DNA of 64,000 bases from assembly GCA_047600785.1 (NCBI GenBank), contig JASGKH010000002.1:434001-498000 (forward strand), written 5' to 3'. The translations under genes and the position numbers were made by a program. Shown here piece after piece: positions 1-8,875 of the stretch (position 1 is its first letter; each line of letters starts with the position of its first letter). The notes under the pieces were generated by a model. The model was not told the origin of the DNA. It saw nothing but the letters and a program-made list of their open reading frames with translations, and ran no database searches. This stretch comes from Breznakibacter sp047600785. GTDB taxonomy: Bacteria; Bacteroidota; Bacteroidia; Bacteroidales; Marinilabiliaceae.

Positions 1-837
1 AAACCCATCCCTTCGGGAGTTTACGAGGTGAACGAAGCATTGAAACGTGATCTGCGCATTGGCATCCAGGGCCAACATGCAAGTAATTTGGGAGGGCTGA
101 TTGCGGCAGACATTGCCCAAACCCTTCCGAATGCACGTGCTTTTATTGCCGACCCGGTGGTGGTGGATGAATTGCAGGATGTGGCCCGTATTACCGGCCA
201 CCCGAAAATGATGCGGCGATCGATATTTCACGCGTTGAACCATAAAGCAGTGGCCCGGAATTATGCCAAAGCCTTGGAGAAAAAGTATGACGATCTGAAC
301 TTGATTGTGGCCCATTTGGGCGGGGGTATTTCCATTGGAGCGCATCGCAGGGGGAAGGTGGTGGACGTGAACAATGCCCTGGACGGTTTCGGGCCTTTTT
401 CACCCGAACGGGCCGGGACATTACCGACCGGTGCATTGGTGGACTTGTGCTTTAGCGGCGAGATGACCCATGATGAGGTTCGAAAGCTCATCAACGGCAA
501 AGGAGGGCTAGTGGCCCATTTTGGTACCAACCAGGTGATTGAGGTGGAGCAGATGGCACAAAATGGCCATGCCAATGCTCAAAGCGTGTTGGAGGCTATG
601 GCGTACCAGACGGCAAAGGCCATTGGCGCATGTGCAGTCGTACTGAAGGGGCAGATCGATGGCATTTTAATAACCGGGGGCATTGCCAACAGCAAGTTTA
701 TTGTGAATTATATTAAAGATATGGTGGCATTTCTGGGGCCAGTGATTGTCTATCCCGGTGAGGATGAGATGCAGGCACTGGCCGAAAACGCGTTGTCGGT
801 GCTTACCGGTGAAATGGAATGTCTGGAATACGTTTGA
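1..837 (+). CDS. buk: Butyrate kinase, 5' end cut by window edge
   Basis: C-terminal part of an ASKHA-fold acetate/butyrate kinase, which interconverts butyryl phosphate plus ADP with butyrate plus ATP in the cytoplasm; branched-chain acyl phosphates are also possible substrates. The frame is open from base 1 (KPIPSGVYEVNEA), so the GTG at 28 is not the true start; about 278 residues are visible of roughly 355 in the family. Visible family segments are QGQHASNLGGLIA, the HLGGGISIGAH phosphate-binding loop, and GILITGGIANSK near the C-terminus. A phosphate butyryltransferase is the usual upstream partner but lies outside the window. Confident in the family; the exact acyl preference is inferred. 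Confidence 0.93.
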   Translation, partial: KPIPSGVYEVNEALKRDLRIGIQGQHASNLGGLIAADIAQTLPNARAFIADPVVVDELQDVARITGHPKMMRRSIFHALNHKAVARNYAKALEKKYDDLNLIVAHLGGGISIGAHRRGKVVDVNNALDGFGPFSPERAGTLPTGALVDLCFSGEMTHDEVRKLINGKGGLVAHFGTNQVIEVEQMAQNGHANAQSVLEAMAYQTAKAIGACAVVLKGQIDGILITGGIANSKFIVNYIKDMVAFLGPVIVYPGEDEMQALAENALSVLTGEMECLEYV

Positions 838-998
838 TATTCATAGAGATGTACTCCCAAAGAAAGCGAGAACTATAAAGTGGTTAAAACGTGGTTGCCT
901 GACAGTGTGCGATGGGAATGATGGTTTTTTGTTTTTAACGGCAAACAGCTTCTTTCCAACCCTCATCCCAGAACATGAAACCTATTTCATTTCTTCCC

Positions 999-1274
999 TT
1001 ACAAAGCCATGACCCCATTTATGGCGGTGACTTGATTGGTAATATCCACGATACTATCGGCCGAAGGCATGGAGGCCACGCACGTCACGGATACATAACG
1101 CAGGTTAGGCGTATGGTTGTAGCTGATTGTGCCGTGGTTGGGCAATAAACCAACCACCGTTTGCACATTGTTGCCGATGTTGGGGACAATGAATTTAAAC
1201 ATGTATTGAAGCGGCCACTTTTTGTTTTTCGACAGCAATTCTGACAGATGGGGAATGTTTGATATAGGGTTCAT
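999..1274 (-). CDS. DUF493 family protein
   Basis: Small protein of about 91 residues matching the DUF493 (YbeD-like) ferredoxin-like fold: a KWPLQYMFKFIVP strand near the start, then a second strand in NLRYVSVTCVASM and the closing motif INGVMAL. YbeD-like proteins are thought to be small regulatory domains; no specific role is established here. I prefer the ATG at 1274 (MNPIS) to the one at 1304, because the family normally begins shortly before the first strand. It stands alone between butyrate kinase and the C1 peptidase, on the opposite strand to both. Confidence 0.75.
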   Translation of the reverse strand: MNPISNIPHLSELLSKNKKWPLQYMFKFIVPNIGNNVQTVVGLLPNHGTISYNHTPNLRYVSVTCVASMPSADSIVDITNQVTAINGVMAL

Positions 1275-1420
1275 CACATTTGTTTTGCGTTGTAAATTTA
1301 GCAAATTGATTCAATAGGGTAACAATCCGCACTCGCTGGGGTTTATTTTGTGGCTAATACTTTTTGTGTATCTGGGTAAACTCCCCCTCAAAAGTCATGG
1401 CTTGATGTTTGTTTGTTGTA

Positions 1421-1428
1421 TAGTTTTG
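1421..1428 (+). promoter_or_regulatory. Candidate -7 box for the C1 peptidase
   Basis: TAGTTTTG fits the Bacteroidota -7 consensus TAnnTTTG and lies 31 bases before the ATG at 1460. A clean -33 TTTG at the expected 19-21 base spacing is not present, so this is only a candidate. Confidence 0.3.
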
Positions 1429-1459
1429 TCGTTATTGACCTTGTAAATGCAACTCATAC

Positions 1460-2713
1460 ATGAAAAAAACGGTGTTATTTTTGCTATCAGCCTTCGTGGT
1501 GATAGCCGTTGAGGGACAAAACAACGATAAAGCCAAATTTGTCACCCTTCCCAAGGGAGAAGGTTATTATTACCAAACTATCCTGAAAGATAACCGGTTG
1601 GTCGAAGAGGCCCAGACCAAGGCCGAGCCCGGCAAACGGTTGGTAATGGACCAATCGGTCTATAAACTTCCCAACAAAACGTCGGCGTACACCCGTGTAT
1701 GGGCCAATGAGCCGTTGTCACAGGGAAATACAGGAACTTGCTGGGATTTCTCAACGCTGTCGTTTTATGAATCGGAAATATTCAGGATGACGGGTAAAAA
1801 AGTAAAATTGTCAGAAATGTACGTGGCCTATTTCGAATACATCGAAAAGGCGCGGCGGTTTGTGCAAGAGCGCGGCAACTCGTTGTTCGACGAAGGCTCT
1901 GAGGCAAATGCAGTGGCGCGCATTGCATTGCAATATGGCTTGGTTCCGGCCGACAGTTACACCGGATTGATTAACGGACGTAAATTTCACAACCATGAAG
2001 CCATGGTCGCAGAAATGAGCGGTTATCTTGCGTCGTTGAAGGCATCAAATGCATGGAGCGAAAAGGCCGCGCTGGAAACCATCGCATCCATTATGGATCA
2101 TTACATCGGTATACCTCCCACATCGGTAGTAGTGGGAGGAAGGACATATACCCCACAAAGTTACATGAAGGATTATTTGAAACTCAACCCCAATGATTTC
2201 GTGGAGATATTGTCGTACAAACAAAAGCCTTACTGGCAGTTGGTTGAGTATACAGTGCCCGACAACTGGTGGCACAGTGCTGAATATTACAACCTGCCTT
2301 TGGACGACTTTATGTCGATTTTAAAAAAGGCCATTCGCTTGGGTTATTCGGTGAGCATCGGCGGTGACACTTCCGAACCGGGCTTGCTGACAGCTACACA
2401 ATGCGCCATGGTTCCCGATTTCGACGTTCCGTCGGCATACATCGACGAAGATTCGCGTGCGTTCCGTTTTGCCAATAAAACCACTACCGACGATCATGGC
2501 GTGCACTTGGTGGGATATGTGGAGAATTATGGCGGTGACGGAAAGGATTGGTACCTGATCAAGGATTCGGGGTCCGGGTCGCGTAATAACGATGAAAAGG
2601 CGCCCGAGTTCGGTTACTATTTTTTTCACGAGGATTACGTGAAACTGAAAATGATGGGCTTTACCATCCACAAAGATGCAGTAAAACAGATTCTTGAAAA
2701 GTTTGGGAAATGA
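1460..2713 (+). CDS. Secreted C1 family peptidase (bleomycin hydrolase/PepC-like)
   Basis: A 417-residue papain-fold cysteine peptidase, usual length for Bacteroidota C1B-like enzymes. An N-terminal signal peptide of about 19 residues (hydrophobic core then VEGQ) suggests periplasmic or surface location. The nucleophile is Cys94 in QGNTGTCWDFS and the histidine is about His349 in DDHGVHLVGY. The position that is normally Asn in an NSWG-type motif is Asp here (about residue 369, LIKDSGSGSR). The long insert between the two halves and the EMYVAYFEYIEKARRF segment resemble the bleomycin hydrolase subgroup. It probably trims peptides for nutrition. It is a single gene followed by a strong hairpin terminator. 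Confidence 0.88.
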   Translation: MKKTVLFLLSAFVVIAVEGQNNDKAKFVTLPKGEGYYYQTILKDNRLVEEAQTKAEPGKRLVMDQSVYKLPNKTSAYTRVWANEPLSQGNTGTCWDFSTLSFYESEIFRMTGKKVKLSEMYVAYFEYIEKARRFVQERGNSLFDEGSEANAVARIALQYGLVPADSYTGLINGRKFHNHEAMVAEMSGYLASLKASNAWSEKAALETIASIMDHYIGIPPTSVVVGGRTYTPQSYMKDYLKLNPNDFVEILSYKQKPYWQLVEYTVPDNWWHSAEYYNLPLDDFMSILKKAIRLGYSVSIGGDTSEPGLLTATQCAMVPDFDVPSAYIDEDSRAFRFANKTTTDDHGVHLVGYVENYGGDGKDWYLIKDSGSGSRNNDEKAPEFGYYFFHEDYVKLKMMGFTIHKDAVKQILEKFGK

Positions 2714-2780
2714 CCCTTTACCCGGAGTAATGTTGAAAGTTAAGAATGACATCATTCCTTCAAATTTCTGTGTCTCTGGG

Positions 2781-2820
2781 AAAAATCTGTTGGCCGGTAG
2801 TTCTGGCCAACAGATTTTTT
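2781..2820. terminator. Bidirectional intrinsic terminator
   Basis: A 15-bp perfect inverted repeat, AAAAATCTGTTGGCC and GGCCAACAGATTTTT, encloses a 9-10 base loop and has A/T tracts on both sides. It can end the C1 peptidase transcript on the plus strand and the fabF transcript on the minus strand. Confidence 0.85.
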
Positions 2821-3001
2821 ATGGTGGGAAAATTAGAAAGTTCAAGGATTAATTCGGATAGTCCGGGAGATAGGGCCGGCCACAACAAGGGGGGCTTCTA
2901 TCGTTTTTCTACCTTTATGATTAATAAGAAGAGCCAACTTCTGATTTACAGGGCCACCCAATGTGGATGGAAAGGCCGGACAATCAGATATTGGCATTGG
3001 G

Positions 3002-4246
3002 TTATTCCCATGTCCTGAAGACTGTGGCTGTGCAATGGCCGCCAAATCCAAAAGTGTTGTTGAGGGCCACACGTACATGTTTTTTGATGGCATGAAGGGG
3101 GGTCAACTGCAATTGGTGATTAAGCTGTGTATCAATATCATGCAGATTGATGGTGGGGGGTACCAAATTATGGACAATCGATTTGACACACGCGATCGAT
3201 TCGATGGCGCCTGCCGCGCCGAGCAAGTGTCCGGTCATCGATTTTGTGGCGCTTACGTGGATGTGGTCAAGCCATGGACCAAACACTTTTTCAATGGCTT
3301 TGCATTCACTGATATCTCCTACTGGTGTTGAGGTGGCATGGGCATTGATATACGACACGTCGTCTGCAGTTAACCCGGAATCGTTCAATGCGTCTTCCAT
3401 AGCCAACACGGCTCCCAGGCCTTCGGGATGGGTTGCCGCTACGTGGTAAGCATCCGAGGCTGCCCCGTAACCCGCCAGTTCACAGTATATTTTGGCACCC
3501 CGGTTGAGCGCATGCTCCAATTCTTCGATCATTAAGATACCGGCCCCTTCTCCTGGCACAAACCCGTCACGTGTGCTGTCGAAAGGACGTGAGGCCGTTT
3601 CGGGAGAGTCGTTTCGGGTCGATAAAGCTTTCATGGCGTTGAAGCCGCCAATGGCACTGGGGGAAATGGAGGCTTCGGTACCGCCTGCCAGAATGACGTT
3701 GGCACGGCCCAGCCGGATCAGATCCAGCGCGCTGGCAATGGCGTTGTTTGAGGCTGCACAGGCTGACGCCACTGCATAATTGATGCCGTGTAATCCGTAG
3801 CGTATTGATAGTTGGCCAGCTACAATGTTCGAAATCATTTTTGTGATGAAAAAAGGATTGAATCTAGGTTGGAGGTTGTTGGCAGCATAACTGAGTATTT
3901 CCTCCTCCAATGTCAATATTCCTCCGATACCGGTTCCCATTACTACACCTATTTTGTGGCGGTCACATGATTGCAAGTCCAATCCCGAATCGTGGAGGCA
4001 TTCACTGGCCGCGGCCATGGCGTATTGGACGAACAGATCCATTTTTCTGGCTTCTTGTTTTTCAATGTATTGAAGGGGATCAAAGTTTTTCACTTCGCAG
4101 GCGAATTTTGTTTTATGGTACGTGGTGTCAAATCTAGAGATTGGGGCAGCACCACATTTTCCATCCACCAGATTATTCCAAAAATCATTGACGTTGTTGC
4201 CAATTGGGGTAATGGTTCCCAAACCGGTAATGACTGCTCTTTTCAT
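3002..4246 (-). CDS. fabF: Beta-ketoacyl-ACP synthase II (FabF-type)
   Basis: A thiolase-fold condensing enzyme of 414 residues, the normal FabF length, that elongates acyl-ACP with malonyl-ACP in the cytoplasm. Catalytic residues are Cys163 (SACAASNN), His303 (NAHATSTPVGD), Lys335 and His340 (TGHLLGAAG); the GFGGHCTA loop closes the C-terminus. I start at 4246 (MKRAVITGLG), since the upstream in-frame ATG at 4336 would add 30 non-family residues and span the operator at 4273-4290. No ACP, fabD, fabG or fabH gene is adjacent, so this is a stand-alone copy, perhaps a second KAS for a special lipid. The neighbouring TetR gene and shared operator suggest local repression. Confidence 0.93.
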   Translation of the reverse strand: MKRAVITGLGTITPIGNNVNDFWNNLVDGKCGAAPISRFDTTYHKTKFACEVKNFDPLQYIEKQEARKMDLFVQYAMAAASECLHDSGLDLQSCDRHKIGVVMGTGIGGILTLEEEILSYAANNLQPRFNPFFITKMISNIVAGQLSIRYGLHGINYAVASACAASNNAIASALDLIRLGRANVILAGGTEASISPSAIGGFNAMKALSTRNDSPETASRPFDSTRDGFVPGEGAGILMIEELEHALNRGAKIYCELAGYGAASDAYHVAATHPEGLGAVLAMEDALNDSGLTADDVSYINAHATSTPVGDISECKAIEKVFGPWLDHIHVSATKSMTGHLLGAAGAIESIACVKSIVHNLVPPTINLHDIDTQLNHQLQLTPLHAIKKHVRVALNNTFGFGGHCTATVFRTWE

Positions 4247-4272
4247 GATGTTCTGTTTTTGAGAGTTTTTGT

Positions 4273-4290
4273 ACTTACTAATAAGTAAGT
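4273..4290. promoter_or_regulatory. Palindromic TetR-type operator upstream of fabF
   Basis: ACTTACTAATAAGTAAGT has 7-base arms, ACTTACT and AGTAAGT, around AATA. It lies 26 bases upstream of the fabF start. The identical 18 bases occur at 5101-5118 in front of the TetR gene, so I infer that one repressor binds both. Confidence 0.8.
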
Positions 4291-4510
4291 GTAGTGAATA
4301 AATTTTTTTATTGGCCAAACAGGCTTGTAGAACCAATGATCAAATGGTCTGGTGAGATTAAAGGGATTATTTTGTTTGTGTTAACAATGTGCCGTTTCAT
4401 TTACCCATTTTATTTTCGAAGGTCATTTTTATCTTTTCTATCTGTTCGATGTTCTAAAAAAGCCTTATTGCCTTTTTTTGATTAGATTATAGATGCTAAG
4501 TTTCATTTAA

Positions 4511-5071
4511 TTAAGGCTTTAAATTGTCCACTATCGATTGGCAAAAAGCTTTGTAATCCACCTTGTCCATCACATCGGATAATTGAAGGCTGGCCACCAA
4601 ACTTGAGAAAATGGTCAATGCTTTGTTCTGAGGCTCGTCGTTGAAATGGAATACTTTTGCTTCCTTCCCCTTTTCGAGCAGTTCGGTCAGCCATTTCAGT
4701 ATCATGTCGATCATACGCCTAAGTTCAGTTTTTGTGCTATCGTTCAGGGTATTGAAGTCGGGGCTTAACGATCCTACCAGACATTTTTTTCTTTCGCGGT
4801 GGCTTTTTACGTAAATTTTGATGAAGGTGTCGAGCTGTTGCCATTCATCAAAACTACGGTTGTGCATGTTGTCCACCATCTCGTCGAAGCGCTGGATGTT
4901 GGTTTTTACAATACTGGTTCCCAAATTCTCTTTAGAGGGAAAGTAATAATGCACGGCCGCATTTTTAATTCCCAGTTCCGATGAAATATCCTGATAACTG
5001 AACCCGTTATATCCTTTGGTTCGAATAAGGTTTTCTCCTAATCCCAATATTTTCTCCCGCGTAATCGACAT
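4511..5071 (-). CDS. TetR/AcrR family transcriptional regulator
   Basis: A 186-residue TetR-type repressor. The N-terminal helix-turn-helix covers about residues 5-50 (ILGLGENLIRTKGYNGFSY, then DISSELGIKNAAVHYYFPSK, the family's recognition helix region). The rest is an all-helical ligand domain containing CLVGSLSPDF, typical of the C-terminal domain of AcrR/FadR-like members. It is transcribed in the same direction as fabF, 264 bases upstream of it. An 18-bp palindrome lies between its own -33 and -7 boxes and recurs before fabF, so autorepression and control of fabF are likely. A fatty-acyl-type ligand is a guess from the target gene. Confidence 0.9.
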   Translation of the reverse strand: MSITREKILGLGENLIRTKGYNGFSYQDISSELGIKNAAVHYYFPSKENLGTSIVKTNIQRFDEMVDNMHNRSFDEWQQLDTFIKIYVKSHRERKKCLVGSLSPDFNTLNDSTKTELRRMIDMILKWLTELLEKGKEAKVFHFNDEPQNKALTIFSSLVASLQLSDVMDKVDYKAFCQSIVDNLKP

Positions 5072-5093
5072 GATGGTGTAATGTAATGCCTTG

Positions 5094-5125
5094 CAAAGAT
5101 ACTTACTAATAAGTAAGTATTAAAA
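5094..5125 (-). promoter_or_regulatory. tetR promoter with embedded operator
   Basis: On the minus strand, TTTT (5122-5125) and a perfect -7 box TATCTTTG (5094-5101) are 20 bases apart. The operator ACTTACTAATAAGTAAGT (5101-5118) fills the spacer, so a bound repressor would exclude RNA polymerase. The -7 box lies 22 bases before the tetR ATG. Confidence 0.75.
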
Positions 5126-5199
5126 GAAAATGATACTTTTTTGTTTGGGGAGTGCTGATAAGTTTGTCAACTTATTGTCTGTGACGCTTTTGTGTTAAT

Positions 5200-5234
5200 A
5201 AAAAAAGTCCGTATGAACTGGATCATGACGGACT
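5200..5234 (-). terminator. Intrinsic terminator of the NfnSL/DHOD-like operon
   Basis: The minus-strand stem AGTCCGT/ACGGACT (5228-5234 with 5206-5212) is followed by a T-run. It lies just past the stop of the DHOD-like gene. Confidence 0.75.
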
Positions 5235-5259
5235 TCGGGCTTATTCTGTTCGTGGGCCG

Positions 5260-6265
5260 TCACAAATTTCCTTCGTGTCTTTTATCGCTGAAGTTACGCA
5301 TGAACTGTACGCGTTCGAATATTTCCGGACGATCGGCCAATGTTTGGCTTAAGTTTCCCCGGAAGTCGTTAATTGATTGGTAACCTTTGTTTTCCATCCA
5401 TGATTCAATGCCTGCGATGAGGTTTTTTATGAACATTGGGCCTTGTTTATAGATACCAGTGACCACTTGCACGCTTCCGGCACCTGCCAATAACATTTTA
5501 ATGGCACTTTCGCTGCTATGGATCCCACGAGAGGCAATCAGGTCGCAATCCACCTTGCTGCTAAGGATGGAGATCCAACGTAGCGGCAGTAAATAGTCGC
5601 TTGGCGATGAAAACACCGGACTCGACACGGGCTCTTCGCTGTGGATATCAAAGTCAATGGGATAGAAGCGGTTAAACATGACGATGCCTTGGACACCTGT
5701 AGAGGAGAGCCTCTTGGTAAACTCACCCAGATTGGAAAAGTAGGGGCCGATTTTCACGGCAATGGGAATGCTCACTTTTGCACGTACTTTTTCAATGATC
5801 TGAATGTACAAATCTTCAATTTGCAGACTGTTGTGTTTGACGTCGTAAGGCAATTTCAAAATGTTCAGTTCCAATGCATCTGCTCCGGCTTCCTGTAGCT
5901 TTACCGCAAAATTTACCCATTCGCTCGATGTCATGCAGTTGATACTGGCCACCAATGGAATTTTCACACGTTGCTTGGTTTCGGAGATCAACGATACGTA
6001 CTTTTCCAATACCTCGCGCTTGATTTGGTAGTCGTAATAATCGAAAAAATTCCAAATCGTTTTGCATGGCACCCAAACCGGGCATCACATTTTTTTCGAA
6101 GTCAAGAAGGATCTCTTCTTCGAAGATCGATTTTAGCACTACAGCCGCAGCACCATGGTTGGCCAAGACCTCGATGCTTTGGGGGGTTGAAGTTAACCCG
6201 CAGCTTCCCGCTATTACAGGCGAAGAAATGGGGATACCCAGATATGTGGTTTGGAGATTCTTCAT
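5260..6265 (-). pseudogene. Dihydroorotate dehydrogenase-like protein, frameshifted
   Basis: A TIM-barrel FMN protein of the DHOD family, read in two frames. The first (from 6265, MKNLQTTYLGIPISSPVIAG) runs to EFF and then goes off-family. The second resumes with DYYDYQIKREVLEKY and continues to the stop at 5260. Removing one T from the T6 run (minus strand) at 6044-6049 joins them into one protein of about 334 residues. Conserved features are LVASINC, ADALELNI, PIAVKIGPYFSN and DCDLIASRGI. It ends an operon behind NfnS and NfnL. The indel may be a sequencing error; otherwise the gene is broken. The substrate is not known for this subgroup, and no FeS motif is visible. Confidence 0.82.
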
Positions 6266-6352
6266 GTGTTTTATTTGAAATTGTTAATACAAAGGAGGGA
6301 GAAGCATACTGGCATAATGCACGGGATACAGGACTTATATCGTAAGTTTCGA

Positions 6353-7828
6353 TTATTTCTCCTGCAAATATTGGTGCATCGATGCGGCAGCTTTCCGTCC
6401 ATCGCCCATGGCCAAAATAACGGTGGCACCGCCGCGTACAATGTCACCGCCCGCAAATACATCGGGAATGGACGATTGCAGTGTGTCGGGATTCACCTCA
6501 ATGGTGTGCCAGCGGGTCATATGCAGTTCGGGCAATGAATTGGGCACAATGGGGTTGGGAGATACACCTACGCTGACCACTACCGAATCCACCTCGATCA
6601 GGTATTCCGATCCCTCGATGGGTTCGGGTCTGCGTCGGCCGCTGGCATCGGGGGCACCGAGCCCCATTTTTTGTACTCGCACCTGTTTCACACGCCCTTT
6701 TTCGTCGGCCAAATATTCCACCGGGTTGGTCAGCATAATAAATTCGATCCCTTCTTCCTGGGCGTGTTTGATCTCTTCCGCACGGGCAGGCATTTCCTCC
6801 AGACTACGGCGATAGATGATGATGGCACGTTTGGCACCCAGGCGTTTGGCGGTACGTACCGAATCCATGGCCGTGTTGCCGCCACCGATCACTGCGACAT
6901 TTTTTCCGCTGATAATGGGGGTATCGGAGTTGGGATCGGCTGCATGCATCAGGTTCACACGGGTGAGGTATTCGTTTGAGCTGAGGATACCGATATAGTT
7001 TTCGCCGGGAATATCCATGAAACGCGGCAGTCCGGCACCACTTCCCACAAAAAAGCCGCTAAAGCCTTCATCTCGCAGATCGTCGATGGTCGCGGTTTTG
7101 CCGGCCACAAAGTTGGTTTCGAACCTGACGCCCATCCTGGCCAGCACATCAATTTCCACATCGACTATTTTGTTGGGTAAGCGGAATTCGGGAATGCCGT
7201 ACTTGAGTACGCCGCCAATTTCATGCAGGGCCTCGAACACGGTCACATCATAACCCAGTTTGGCCATTTCGCCGGCAAAGGTTAATCCCGCTGGTCCCGA
7301 ACCGATACTGGCCACTTTGATGCCGTTACCAGGAGCTGTTTCTGGTACGGCCATTTGCCCGCTTTCACGCTCGTAGTCGGCCGCAAAGCGTTCCAGATAG
7401 CCAATGGCTACGGCAGGCATGTTCATCTTTTGGGTATAGAAGCAGTTGGCCTCGCATTGTTTTTCCTGGGGACAAACACGTCCACAAACGGCAGGAAGTG
7501 AACTTGTTTCCTTTAACGTTTTTGCTGCCGACAGAAAATCTTCTTTTTCGATGTATTTGACAAATTTTGGGATATTGATTTCTACGGGACAGCCGGTCAT
7601 GCAGGTGGGCGTAGGACAATCGATGCAACGGTGTGCTTCTGCAACGGCTTGTGCCATGGTCAAACCTTGGTTGACTTCGGTGTTCGATCGGATTCGTTCG
7701 CGGGGATCTACTTCGTTCATATGGACGCGTGACAGTGAGGTACGCTCCTTGTTCTTCATCGATGCCCTTAATTCGGCACGCCAATCCTGTTCGCGTTCCG
7801 TTTTTAAATATTCGTTGTTGATAGCCAT
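6353..7828 (-). CDS. nfnB: NfnL/GltD-type NADPH-dependent oxidoreductase large subunit
   Basis: A 491-residue flavoprotein, annotated in relatives as homotetrameric glutamate synthase, sulfide dehydrogenase alpha or NfnL. The N-terminal domain carries FeS-ligand cysteines (CIDCPTPTCMTGCPVEINIP and CGRVCPQEKQCEANC, about residues 88-130). Then come a FAD loop (IGSGPAGLTFAGEMA), an NAD(P) loop (VIGGGNTAMDSVRTAKRLG) and a C-terminal FAD contact (VFAGGDIVRGG). With NfnS encoded 2 bases upstream it should form the electron-bifurcating NADH-dependent ferredoxin:NADP+ oxidoreductase, balancing ferredoxin, NADH and NADPH in an anaerobe. A glutamate synthase role is less likely, because no large GltB subunit is present. 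Confidence 0.88.
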   Translation of the reverse strand: MAINNEYLKTEREQDWRAELRASMKNKERTSLSRVHMNEVDPRERIRSNTEVNQGLTMAQAVAEAHRCIDCPTPTCMTGCPVEINIPKFVKYIEKEDFLSAAKTLKETSSLPAVCGRVCPQEKQCEANCFYTQKMNMPAVAIGYLERFAADYERESGQMAVPETAPGNGIKVASIGSGPAGLTFAGEMAKLGYDVTVFEALHEIGGVLKYGIPEFRLPNKIVDVEIDVLARMGVRFETNFVAGKTATIDDLRDEGFSGFFVGSGAGLPRFMDIPGENYIGILSSNEYLTRVNLMHAADPNSDTPIISGKNVAVIGGGNTAMDSVRTAKRLGAKRAIIIYRRSLEEMPARAEEIKHAQEEGIEFIMLTNPVEYLADEKGRVKQVRVQKMGLGAPDASGRRRPEPIEGSEYLIEVDSVVVSVGVSPNPIVPNSLPELHMTRWHTIEVNPDTLQSSIPDVFAGGDIVRGGATVILAMGDGRKAAASMHQYLQEK

Positions 7829-7830
7829 GT

Positions 7831-8667
7831 TTAATCGACGTTACACTTTGGGGACAGATAATTGACTTCGGCTTCTTTTTCGATTTTTTGGTAGCCGCCC
7901 AGCCGGAGCAGCATCTCGTCGAAGTCCACCAGATGGGCATCAAACTCGGGGCCATCCACGCACACAAACTTTATTTTTCCGCCGACCGATACACGGCAGG
8001 CGCCGCACATGCCCGTGCCGTCTACCATGATGGTGTTGAGGCTGGCAATAGTGGGGATTTTGTGTTTTTTGGTGGTAAGCGATGCGAATTTCATCATCAC
8101 GGCAGGGCCGATGACTACTGAAAGGTCTATTTTTTCACGGGCAATGACCTGTTCCATTCCTTCGGTGACAAGCCCTTTGGTTCCATAAGATCCATCGTCG
8201 GTCATGATGACCACTTCGTCGGAGAACCGACGTACTTGGTCTTCCAGTATGATAAGGTCCTTAGAGCGGGCAGCCAGCACGGTGACTACACGGTTTCCGG
8301 CGTTTTTGAACGCTTCTACGATGGGGAGCAACGGAGCCACGCCCACCCCGCCGCCGCAAGCCAGCACGGTACCTGTCTTTTCGACGTGTGTGGCCTGCCC
8401 GAGCGGTCCTACCAGATCGGTAATATAATCGCCCACGTTGAGTTCCGTTAACTTCCTCGACGATACGCCCACGCGTTGCACTACCAAATCAATAGTGCCT
8501 TTGGCTTGATTGGCCGATGCAATGGTAAGGGGGATGCGTTCGCCGTCGGCACCGACTTTCACGATCACAAAGTGACCGGCACGACGGGCTTTGGCAATCC
8601 GCGGCGCTTCGATGCATAGCCGGACCACGTTTTCCGAAAAGAATTCTTTTTCTACAATCTTGTTCAT
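7831..8667 (-). CDS. nfnA: NfnS/PyrK-like FAD/NAD-binding [2Fe-2S] subunit
   Basis: A 278-residue ferredoxin-NADP reductase-fold protein. The N-terminal FAD barrel contains RAGHFVIVKV and RIPLTIASA, the nucleotide domain contains VLACGGGVGVAPLLPIVEA, and the C-terminal [2Fe-2S] site has cysteines in GMCGACRVSVGGKIKFVC. It is the first gene of a three-gene operon (NfnS, NfnL, DHOD-like) and ends 2 bases before the NfnL start. It is expected to bind NADH and pass electrons to NfnL. PyrK and sulfide dehydrogenase beta are close relatives, so the DHOD-like gene downstream leaves a PyrK-like role possible. Confidence 0.88.
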   Translation of the reverse strand: MNKIVEKEFFSENVVRLCIEAPRIAKARRAGHFVIVKVGADGERIPLTIASANQAKGTIDLVVQRVGVSSRKLTELNVGDYITDLVGPLGQATHVEKTGTVLACGGGVGVAPLLPIVEAFKNAGNRVVTVLAARSKDLIILEDQVRRFSDEVVIMTDDGSYGTKGLVTEGMEQVIAREKIDLSVVIGPAVMMKFASLTTKKHKIPTIASLNTIMVDGTGMCGACRVSVGGKIKFVCVDGPEFDAHLVDFDEMLLRLGGYQKIEKEAEVNYLSPKCNVD

Positions 8668-8857
8668 TTATGATATGTTGTTTTTCGAGGGGAATTTTTT
8701 GTCCGTATTGAAAAAATCTATCCAAAAAAACCATGCTAAATTAAAAACATCCCCCATGATTGGCATGATAAAAATATTGGTGCTTGTTATTTAGAATGAT
8801 TCTTTTCCATTTGTCCGTAAAATGTCGCCAGTGGCTTTCCCCATTGCGAAAAGCCGC

Positions 8858-8865
8858 TATTTTTG
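8858..8865 (+). promoter_or_regulatory. -7 box of the eIF1-like gene
   Basis: TATTTTTG matches TAnnTTTG exactly. Initiation a few bases downstream would leave a leader of only several bases before ATG 8876 or 8882. The -33 element is not clear. Confidence 0.5.
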
Positions 8866-8875
8866 TGAAAAACAA

